In this document: piece after piece, positions 38,690 to 48,900 of the stretch | Layout: each line of letters opens with the position of its first letter | How positions within the stretch are numbered: the first letter of the stretch is position 1 | Assembly: GCF_037975245.1 (NCBI RefSeq) | Contig: NC_092564.1 | Location: 14,556,984 to 14,620,983 of the forward strand | Source: Apostichopus japonicus | Lineage: Eukaryota; Echinodermata; Holothuroidea; Aspidochirotida; Stichopodidae | DNA: 64,000 nucleotides | Reading direction: 5' to 3' | Notes under the pieces: model-generated | What the model was told of the DNA's origin: nothing | What the model saw: the letters and a program-made list of their open reading frames with translations, nothing else | The model's database searches: none | Position numbers and translations under genes: made by a program

Positions 38690-40087
38690 TAATAATAACT
38701 ATAGCCTAATGATTACGGTATTTGTCATTGCGAAATAACTACATGTAACTTGACCCCCAACTTAATGAAATCAAACATACCATAACATTCGTGTTTATAT
38801 GTTGTTTTTTCAGCCTACGTTATTACCAAGCACGTACTTTTGCTTTGATATACCCACTGGTCTTACCTCCTGGTCTTGTACGGCTCGAATTCTGTTCATT
38901 ATGTCATTTTCAAAACCTTCTGTCTCACCACGTTTGCCCACTGAAAACAAACATAAGGAAAGATTGTGTTAATTTTCTCACGAATCACAAATTATAAATA
39001 CAATTTATACATACTAACAAAACAACAACCAAAAGTCAAAAAGCTTTTTAGAAATGTCATTTCAACGTTACTAAAAAAGCCAGCTGCAGTCTTTGTATTT
39101 CCGTGACAGTGCATAACTAATACCAATGGCAAGCTAATGAGTCTTAAATGTTAAACTATTAAAGTAATCAAGTAAAAACCGTTCAAGTAAGAGAAATGTT
39201 CCAAGTCGTTATTTTCCCGTAGGTTTATCTGTTTTTTTCAAAGGCAGAACTTTTTTACTTCGTCAGAATATTAACCGGATTTTGATATCACCAGTCTTTT
39301 GCATATAAAAAAATATGCACCTTAGATGTTATTCCTTTACTTCTGCCTGTGGGTGTGTTGCTGAGAGTGGGCAAGTGAGATAAAAGTAAAATAATCGATT
39401 GGGTCATTTTCTCCAAGAAAAGAATAGATGAAGCTAGATCAAATTACCTCTAAACCGTCGTAATTGATTTAGCAAACCAAATTAAGGGCAACGTATGATG
39501 CTTTCTTTCCTATATATATATAGCATGCAGTCCATCATGAGCTTGGACAATCTGTTTCGTTTAATTTCGTGTATTCATCAGATAGTGCGAAGAACAAATG
39601 TTAAACTATGACTGCAGAGAGGCAAGTGCTAAACCCGATCATCCCACATAACGTAACAGTGAAACATATGCACTGTAACTGCACTGCACTCAGCGTATTT
39701 AAATATGGGAATGACTATTTATCTCACATGCAAATGAGAATTACACATAGTCTCAGGGGTTTGGTGGTGGTGGTGGGGTGTGGGAAGGTGGGGTGGAGGT
39801 GGAGGTGGAGGTGGAGATGTACTACTTTAAGGCCACCTGCGTTAGATACTGTCAATCATTGATCACTAATCCATATCCACTCCTCCCATTGGACGTCCTG
39901 CCTTAGAACACAGTGTTTTGAGACACACACACACAAAAAACGTGACTTACAGTCAGAACCGAGAAGTACAAAAACTTAACAGTTATATCTTTTCTTTTAT
40001 GTTAATGTTGATAGGATGTTCACAACACACTGTAAGAACCAATTCATTTATTTATGTGCTTAATCGATAACAATACATTTGTGGGAG
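38686..40087. other. No gene seen; contains a G-rich tract
   Basis: Mostly unique DNA. At 39756-39817 the plus strand has runs of GGT, GGGG and GGTGGAG repeats with G-quadruplex potential. Confidence 0.5.
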
Positions 40088-40437
40088 CAGTGGCATAGGA
40101 AGGTACTTTTGAGTGGGGGGCTGGAGACTGATGGCCGGCCTGGGGAGGGGTCTAAGGGGAGGGGGTGTTTTGCATTTCCAGGTGGCCTCAGATGCAATTT
40201 GGTGCAATAAAGCACACTTCAACACTCACTCCATTTTGTAAAGAATTTTGCATTCTCACCTGGCCTTAGATGCAATTTGGTGCTCCAAATGAGATTTTTT
40301 TCTCATTTGGAAATGAAAAAGGGGTTTTCTGACTTGAGGAGCGGGGGGGGGGGCGGAATGATACTTCCGCCCTCCCATACTTTTCACTGGGGGGGGGGGG
40401 GCTGGCGCCCCCCAGCCCCCCGGTTCCTACGCCCTTG
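40088..40437. mobile_element. hAT-like MITE, copy B
   Basis: Same family and orientation as the element at 35918-36293, 350 bp long. The left end CAGTGGCATAGGAA and the right end TTCCTACGCCCTTG are conserved, as is the internal direct repeat. The flanking 8-mers TGTGGGAG and AGTGAGAG agree at 6 of 8 positions, consistent with an aged 8-bp duplication. The left interior is shorter than in copy A. Confidence 0.88.
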
Positions 40438-41163
40438 AGTGAGAGTAGGGGTGAGGGGGCGGGGGAGTGACAGCAACGTGTACTTTGTATACTATGTAGG
40501 ATTAGTCGCTTCCCAGATGATCTCCTGCCGAATTGTCCAATCACAGAATAGTAAATCAAGCGATAATAGAATATCGTTTAGAGTAAAAATTAATCCGTAC
40601 GGTGAGGTAGTCAAAGATGGGAATATTGAAGCGAAACGTTTGAGAATAAGTTACATCCAATTGTAGCCCGTGTTTGTTGATGAGCCTCATTCGTGACTTA
40701 ATGGGTTGCATATAACTAGGTTATTCATCTCGCTTAATAAGGGTTCAAAATGAAAAAAAGAGGATTGATTTAAATTATGAAGTGATTGGATTGAAAAGAT
40801 TTACAAAAGGAAAATAAGTTATCAACCAATAATTATCTTTTGGATAGAGAATTGCTTAATTTTCCATTACAGCCCTCCAAACCATGCTTGAGGATACGAT
40901 TGTTATCTGCGTTACAACTATTTACTGATACACTGATTTTTTGACGTCCTGTTTATCAGCTACATCTACACTGTATGCATGCACGAACAATACCAAAGCT
41001 TTCACAGAATTCTTTTACCAGTAAATCAGGTCGCGATGTACGGTGGAATGTTGCTTCTGCTTCAATTAATTAATCTTAAAATCCTTAAAACAAATCTTTC
41101 AGAATCGTTTTCATGATAATAAAGCTGTACGTATGGCTTCGCTTTACAAGCACTGGTTGAAAT

Positions 41164-41165
<2 letters not shown>
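40438..41165. other. No gene seen
   Basis: Unique sequence between MITE copy B and a TA array. A short plus-strand open frame has no recognisable feature. Confidence 0.5.
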
Positions 41166-41258
<93 letters not shown>

Positions 41259-41360
41259 TTAGAGGGAGTGCAAACTTCACGTATACAATCAATATATATA
41301 TAGAGTATATATATATATATATTAGTTAGAGGGAGTGCAAACTTCACGTATACAATCAAT
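41166..41360. repeat. (TA)n array plus a 42-bp direct duplication
   Basis: TA repeats to 41255 are followed by a 42-bp unit (41252-41293, containing TTAGTTAGAGGGAGTGC). The unit is duplicated identically at 41319-41360, each copy preceded by TA repeats. This looks like slippage or unequal exchange within the TA tract. Confidence 0.93.
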
Positions 41361-42352
41361 ACATCACTAAATCGTACGACACAAACGAGGAACGGTGTCC
41401 AAGCAGTGTGATCTTACCGTGCCTGAGGCAGATTTCTGTTCAAGGGTACAGCGTAATAAAATATCCTTCCTTTTCTTACATCATGCATAAGATCGACCGT
41501 TATTTCTATTTTTTTCCTTTCTTTGTGCGTGTATATGTGTGTATGTGTGTATTTTTAATATATATCTCACGATTCATCTTCAGCTGAAAGTGACAATTAT
41601 GGAATTGGAGGGATGTGATCAAAGAGCCGACCACGACAAGGTATTTGCATAGAGCAAGACACCTTAAACTAGCTGACAGTTATAGCGTTACTGATAACAG
41701 ACAGTTTAGTCCGATATAAGTAAACAGAAACCCATTGGAAAATCTCGGTAAGACACAGCATATGCTCTGCTATAATGAAGCTCGGAGCTTGTAAAACAGG
41801 GTAACCCTTCCAGGCTCGGAGTCACAATTACATGTACGTGGTGAACAAACGAACAAAACAACGAACGGGCAGATATGAATGTTCAGCGTAAAAAAAGTCA
41901 AATTATTGTTTCCTTCATACATCAGTGGCGGATCCAGGATTTCGCCGAAGGGGGGGCCCAGATGGGAAATGCCTAATCGTCGTCCTGGGGGAGGGGTCTA
42001 AGGGGAGTGGGTGCCCCCCTTTGGAAAATTTCACAAAATATGGAGGTCCTCGGTGCAATCTGGTGCTACTTTTCGTGAAAGTTTTGAGTAAAATTTATTT
42101 CCAATAAATCATGTATTCATGGTTTGCCGGGCATATATTTGCAATTTCGAGCAATGAGCTGGGATTTACTTTTTGGGGAGTAGGTGGTGATGCAAACTAC
42201 TTTTTACCAGGCTACTCCAGGCCATTTCATCTTGGATGCCCCCTTCCAGATGGAGACTATTGATGCAGTCAGAGTGTCCCTCTCACCTTCACTTTTTATC
42301 AGAATGATGGTGTACTCTTTTTGCAAATTTATTTTACAAAAAATTACACGCA

Positions 42353-43689
42353 CAGTGGCGTAGCTAGGATTTTTTGAGTGGGGGCCATGGGGGGCTGTTC
42401 TTTCTTGTTGGGGGGGGGGCGGAGTTTACTATCTAAGCGGAGCGCCACCTTGGTTGGCGCGGAGCGTACAGAGAAAATTTGAGATTTCAGCACCCCCCAG
42501 ATCGCAGGAGATGGCACCTGTGAGGCAAAATACCAACCAAAAAGATGTGCAACTTTGGTGACAGAAATGCAAAAAAGTTTTTTCTCTTTCATGCTGACTG
42601 GCCTTGCCAACTCAGCCAGACTTTTAACTTGAGGGAAGTTGGCATCATTTGTCGTTTCAAGCTGTCAAGGCCTTTCTCCCAACTCAAACCCCTGTGGGCT
42701 ACCGGTAGATTTGCAGGATATGCCCACATGTGGACTTAAATAGCATTAGAGGAAGGGGGTGGAAGACTAACACGCATCGATGTTTCGGTAATGGTCCACA
42801 TTGGTGGCTCGGTGCTTATTAGGCCATTTATTGGGTTTCTTGAGGCAGCTGTCATCAGAATCTGGCTTTTTGTGCCAATCGATGACCGATAACATGTATT
42901 GGTATGTAAATTTCTTCTTCATATATCTAGCAACACTCTAAAAACAAATGAGTGGATTTCATTCCATTGGAGTGATCACTCGGCGCACTTCAAATTAAGA
43001 GTGAAATTTAACTCTATTGGAGTTAACCCTCACTCCTAATATGAGTGAATATAACTCTATTAGGAGTTAAGATTTACTCCAATGGAGTGGAAATTCACTC
43101 TTATACCGGAATGTGCTCAGTGATCACTCCCATGGAGTGAAATTCACCTATGTTTTTATCAGTACAGTACAGTGCATATCATCATAGACGTACGTACATA
43201 CGTACTACTACGTACGTTCGTATATCAGACGCACTCGATACCCACGATACGATACGGTCCTGGAGAAACTATTTCCACTCATCATTTTTTAAGGCGATAC
43301 AGTAGTGAGTATTGAACAGGCACAGCCGCATGTTTGCAGGAAATTCAGAATTCCCAATATTTTATATCTCTACCAGTAGTGAAAATCATGTTTTTCGACA
43401 GTTTCGTGGACATAAAAAGTTGTTTTGTGGAATATTCAATGACATATCAGGGGCTGATGCAGGATTTGTGACAGGGGGGGTCTGACTGGTCCAGCCGCGC
43501 CTGAACGTAAGACTATCTAAGCGGAGCGCCATCATCGGTTGGCGCGGAGCGTACAAGAAAATTTTTGGCTTTACAAACCCCCAGATGGCCGGAAACGGCA
43601 CTTCCCGAGTATTCTAAGCAGCATGTACCTAGCCTGAAAATATGGATCTCATGTCTGCAATTTCAGGCCCCCCCGTAGCTACGCCACTG
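42353..43689. mobile_element. hAT-like element nested inside the outer element
   Basis: The termini CAGTGGCGTAGCTA and its inverted copy end at 43689. The flanking 8-mers TACACGCA and ATCACGCA match at the last 6 positions, compatible with a decayed 8-bp duplication. Inside are a palindromic element (42934-43162) and two copies of a roughly 53-bp motif (42428-42480 and 43512-43564), each able to form a GCGCCA/TGGCGC hairpin. A second left-end-like sequence (CAGGGGCTGATGCAGGA at 43449) suggests the right part could itself be a shorter related element. No transposase frame is visible. Confidence 0.75.
42934..43162. repeat. Palindromic element built of ACTCCATTGGAGT-type motifs
   Basis: Imperfect inverted repeat about 229 bp long. 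The outer sequence ACTCTAAAAACAAATGAGTG pairs with an inverted copy near 43145-43162. Interior versions of ACTCC(A/T)ATGGAGT recur about six times in both orientations, as does AGTGATCACT. It looks like a fold-back MITE inserted in the nested element. Confidence 0.78.
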
Positions 43690-44184
43690 ATCACGCATGG
43701 GGCCCTTTCCCTCGAACGCGGTAAAAAAAAAAAAAAAATCAGGATTTTCAAAAAGGGGGGGCCCGGGCCCCCCGGGCCCCCCCCCTGGATCCGCCCCTGT
43801 ACATTGTGGTTTTACTTTTGGTTTGATATGCAAAAGAATATTATCAAGTTACTTTGTTTTAGGGTAGAAAATAATCTCAAAAACAAAACAAATTTTAAAT
43901 GGTTACACAGATAGGAAACACCCGATCAGCCGCTTAAAAGATTGAAGAAGAACAGAAAGATTGTTTAAATTTGTTCGTATATTTATAACTGAGTATATGT
44001 TTCAGTTCGCAACACATCTTTGACATGAGAATAAACAATATATTAATTACGACATGGTTTAGTAATTCTAAAATGAAGAAGTACGTGTTCTATTGTATAA
44101 GTTCAAATCTATTACTAGTGAACATATCCAAACATCTTTAGCGTTCCATTTGTAAAAAAAAAACACAGAAAAGCGATGGATTAT

Positions 44185-44222
44185 CTATATTGTATTGCAG
44201 GGATCCCTGCAATATAGTATAG
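44185..44222. repeat. 38-bp near-perfect palindrome centred on GGATCC
   Basis: The arms around TGCAGGGATCCCTGCA extend to 44185 and 44222 with two mismatched pairs. It stands just left of a tandem array that is itself rich in GGATCC. Confidence 0.88.
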
Positions 44223-44368
44223 AGAACTTCAGAAATGGATCTACACATATTGATCCACTAATAGGGAATACTGTAGGGAACACTGCAGCCAAGATCCTTA
44301 AAATATCAACTACTATTCCCCAGAACAGAGTTCTGCGACAGAGAATCGCCAATGAATGTACATATCGT

Positions 44369-44535
44369 GATCCAGTGATGCGTAATATGTAGAAAGGATC
44401 CGTATGGATCCAGTTATACGTTATATGTAGCAAGAATCCGGTAAGGATCCAGTAAATACTTAATATGTAGCAAGGATCCGGTAAGGATACTATATATACG
44501 TAATAGGCCTATGTAGCAAGGATCCAGTATGAATC
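44369..44535. repeat. Tandem repeat of about 38-46 bp units with GGATCC
   Basis: Four units starting at about 44369, 44407, 44446 and 44486. They share GATCCAGT, then AATATGTAG, then CAAGGATCCGGTAAG, with diverged positions and a small insertion in the fourth unit. Confidence 0.85.
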
Positions 44536-45686
44536 CATTAATATTTGCCTGTGTGAGAGATCCACTACCGATATGCGCGAAGCAATGAAACGTCCCATTC
44601 GTGTAACGTAAGAAGGGTCTAGTCACAGATACTATACTATGGACACCTGCAGAACCTGCAGCTATAATATACACGAATGAATATATCACAAAATTCGATC
44701 CACTAGCATATCGAGGCAGACATATATATGTTGCGGATATATGTCCATGCGGATAGTTTCGCAGCCGGTATCCACGAAAGGATACAACAAGTTCAATCCC
44801 ACATAATATAACAAGGATTCCGTCACATATCCGCCACCATTTGCAAAGTGCAGAGATGTGCAGCAGTTACCTAGGAAGATAATAACGGAAATCGATCAAC
44901 TTATATTTGACCTGAATGAATGTCCATTCATTATAATGCTCCAGTTACGCTCTCACACACTGATCGCAATCGAATACCCAACTGGATATTTACTTTCTAC
45001 ATCTAACTTTAAATAGATCAAAACACTGTCAAAACGTCATGATCTTATTATCGACGTTTATTTCACAATCCCGTCGGTTTGAGTTTGCTTTATATAACTT
45101 TAAACAATTATTCATAATGAGCTAATCATTACAATGACAGAAACAAGAAATGCTGGCATGTTCTCTTCCCAAAATTATAATAATAAATTACCCCTTCCTA
45201 TAGTATATACCCTCTCTGACGGCACATTCGTTTGTAAGTTCAAATAGATTTTTGTTGTGTATACCTTTAACTAGAATAAAAAAATGGAATGTTATATAAA
45301 ACGTCTATATCCTTAATGTAACAAGCGAAACCCGTATCTAAATTATGTAAACAACATCATTTGATATATATGTTGCATCAATCTTGTATGAGAAATACTT
45401 TCGATGTTTCATTTAAGACCCGACCACCACCATGCATGACGAAGTGACAAATTGGTATATTACTTGTTTCCTTAATATCGTATGCGTCGAAAGTATAGTC
45501 AAATCTAAGTTATGATTGATCATCAACAGGATTGTAGGAACAAGTAAAAATCAGCGAAGCTTAAGTAATGTTAAGAACCTTTGTTCCGAGGGTTCATTAA
45601 TGTTGGCACTCAATTATGTACATCTGTACATAAGCCAAGAAGTGTCATGGATATATTTTGTATGTATGTATGTATGCATATATATT
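44536..45686. other. No gene seen
   Basis: AT-rich unique sequence; no coding or RNA feature supported. It ends in a TATG/CATA tract next to the SINE. Confidence 0.5.
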
Positions 45687-45908
45687 AGATCCTCCTGCAA
45701 GCAGGAAGTCGCGAAGAAGCCTCACTGGCTTTTCAAAGCCGCAAGCTGACCGAAGTCAGTCTCTTACATTCATATTTAACGTCCATGATTATGAATTGTC
45801 AATTGTCAACAACTCTGTAACTGGACGACATACATTAATCTGGGAGTGACTCGAACCGGGGACCTTATGATTGAAAGGCACCGGCGTTAACCACTGAGCT
45901 AACGCTCC
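45687..45908 (-). mobile_element. tRNA-derived SINE, best full-length copy (copy 4)
   Basis: Read on the minus strand: GGAGCGTTAGCTCAGTGG head, box A at 45885-45902, box B at 45847-45857, then the body with the UUCG-loop hairpin (45746-45759), a GGCTT/AAGCC hairpin and a terminal CCTGC/GCAGG hairpin, ending AGGATCT. The tail side is TATATA and (CATA)n. The head side abuts a run of A. It is about 95% identical by eye to copy 1 over the full length. Both Pol III boxes are intact. Confidence 0.9.
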
Positions 45909-48900
45909 ATATTTAAAAAAAAAAAAAAAAACATAACGATATTTGTCTTACAGGACATGCTTCAGCAATACTTGGCAGTGGAATGACAAGTACATAGTAA
46001 TATATAAAGTATATATACATAGGTATATAGTATGTGTTATTCAGTTCTCTACCGATGACACGGCCAAACAAAAGGAAACGAAGTTCATATAATCATTCAC
46101 GTGTTCATTATAATTTTTTATAACCGTTCACGCCACATTTATTGTCACAAATGGTTGGCTCGGAATAACTCCAGTGCGATAAAAGTCACCGTCAAGGTAG
46201 CCATAGCTTAACCTTCATCTATACTCGTCAATACCAAACATGATCATTGATAGATTCTAATCAAGCGATTTCTTCAATTAAAATGCCTAATAGCGTGTAA
46301 ACGTGTCATTCATTAAACATGTAGTTTTACCTTCTTTTAAGTATTTGAAAAAGATATGTTTTTATTATTAATTTTTAAATCTGGATAAGTCATTGAACCA
46401 CACGAGGTCATTATATAGGCCGCTTGTTCAAACTTACATGCTGTGAAGCCGCATGTCGGTAGAGGTTCGCCTACTAGCTATATGATCAGTCGCCTGTAAT
46501 TACTTTCCAACGGTATAAATTCTCATGGGGTAATTATGACATTATTTCAAACAAACAAAATGCCACCTCTGTATGCGTTTTCAAATCACCCAAGAAACTT
46601 TTTTATATATTTTTTTTAATGTTTTTTTTATGTCTCTGACACAACGTGCCCACTCACACATTTAAAACTTAAGCACGTGATAATTTGAGCGTGTAATATT
46701 AACTGGGGAGTTAAGTCTTGCAGCTTAAATTGGATTGGTTGCAAAGATTTAGTCATTGCCAGAAGGATCTGGGTTAATCGCGCCAACGGAAGATGTACGC
46801 AAGAGATAATGGATTGGCAGATCAACACGGAAACGGATGCCACGCCATCCATATATATACAGCAGTTAATACCATAACCATGATCATTTACACCATGCGT
46901 AAAATGTCTCTCTATTGGGCATGACTTATACGTTTATCACATACAACCTTATTGGATTTTCCAGGTCAATTTTTTTTTTTGAGCTTTTTCGTTCTAGAAA
47001 CGGTTGTATCCTTTTTAATTTTGTTTCAGAATCCGATAAAACACAATGTAACGAATTATTTACACTATGACTTCATTTTTTTTTTTTTTTGTGGATTTGC
47101 GAAGATTCATATTTCAACTCCATCTTGTAACTATGCTCCTATAAGATCTCAAGTTGAACAGTTCATGAGAAAGACAATTCGTGCTTCCATAACTTTTCTG
47201 CTTTCAGCTTGTGTATCTATGATAATGTTCTCAATAAAATATCATTCTTCTGAACCACTTTTCACTATATTTCCCAGTCACGTGTCCCACTGACATTTAA
47301 TTGGGGCAAAAATGAGGAAAGAAACTTGTTTGTACCAGTACAATTTCGATTCTTGGAATGTTTCGTTGTTTGAGTGGGCGGTATCTAGATTACAACAAAT
47401 TAAAGATTGCATTGAGGATGGGGGCGAACAAGATGACAAAAGCAGTGTTGTTTGTAATACTAACTAACTAATAGTAAACTTTTCTTAGATCATAACTGTT
47501 ATATTGTAATTATTTGTATTATTATTAGAATTATTATTGGTATATTCTGCCGACATGCAAGTTAACTATTCTTCGTGGACGGAATTATTTCCCCTAATTC
47601 GATAGGAAGATACACTCTGTAAGGAGAGCAAATCCCACCGAACCAATATAGGTGGGCTATATGTGGGAGTGTTATTGAGGAGTCGTCGAACTGTTAAGCC
47701 GTTCACTCAAATAGCAATCAATATTTACAAAAAAGTGTTTCATTATTTACATATAGTTCTCGTTTACAAATTAATTGGCTTAAATAACTTCTTGACATGT
47801 TTACATTTTGTGAATAAAAGTCGTGTTACTCATGCCTGACGCACTTTATTTCTAAACAGTTGTAAATTCACAAATCTTTAATTCTTCCAAAACAAATTAA
47901 TTTAAATAAATTATTGGAAAACGATTTTGTTTCCAGGTGAACATTTTATAGTTTTAATGGAATACTAAAGCAAAATAAACGGTAACGTTTATTTACGTAG
48001 GCCATTTTATGTAATATATATATATATATATTATGTAAGCCATTTTCATAATAATTCCCAGTTTCAATTTTCAATTGTTTAGTTAAGCATGTATAATAAT
48101 TTGTTTCTTTTTTTTTATAGATATTTTGATCTGCTGATTACTTCTATATGTGATCAATGTCCTATTTGCTTCTGTTTCTTTTCATCTCAACAACGAAGAG
48201 ATTTTTACCAGATGCAAGTATATCTTAAGACGGACGAAATAAATCCCACGGATATAACTCTTATTTAAGGAATTAAGAATAATTGAATCTTAACCATGGA
48301 TTCTAATGATGGAATGAGATACAATACATCAATCACTTTATGGCAAATAGTTCACAAATTTACTGGACAAAGTAAGACATTGTATGCCATATATAGATAC
48401 CTATATATCTATAAGAAAATATTCGATGGCACCTTAACGTCATGTATTCACAGACTATATCGCCCACGCATTATGAGTTGAATCCCAGTAATCCATCCAC
48501 AAATCTTTTACTACCTACGGCTATTCATTTCAAACCGATAGAGGTAACCAGAAATGTTTACAACAAGAGCAGAATTTACATTTTTATTCAAAGAAATTGT
48601 AAGGATGAGAATTATAACTGTCGTTTCATTATTTTCGTTTCGTCAGTTCATTTACATCATTCGTACATTCATTGATTAGTTGGTTTATGATTGTCTCTTC
48701 TTGCAGTCATTTTATTCAGTCAGTCTTTGATATATTAATGTGTTTGCTTGTTTCATTCACGCATGTATGCGTCTAGTTTGATATATTCGTTACCTTTAGG
48801 ATTATTTATTAAGAAAACGTGCACAAAATTGATTCATTCAACCAGATTATATACGGCATCACCATCATTCCGAACGCACTTTGTTTTTAATTCTATCGGA

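Larger units (their letters stand above)
41923..43799. mobile_element. DNA transposon-like element with 16-bp TIRs, hosting a nested element
   Basis: The left end CAGTGGCGGATCCAGG and the right end (complement CAGGGGCGGATCCAGG) match at 15 of 16 positions. A 5-bp TACAT flanks both ends (41918-41922, 43800-43804). The arms are G/C-run rich. After removing the nested element at 42353-43689 and its target copy, about 0.5 kb of host element remains, so it was a small non-autonomous element. The superfamily is not certain from a 5-bp duplication. Confidence 0.82.
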
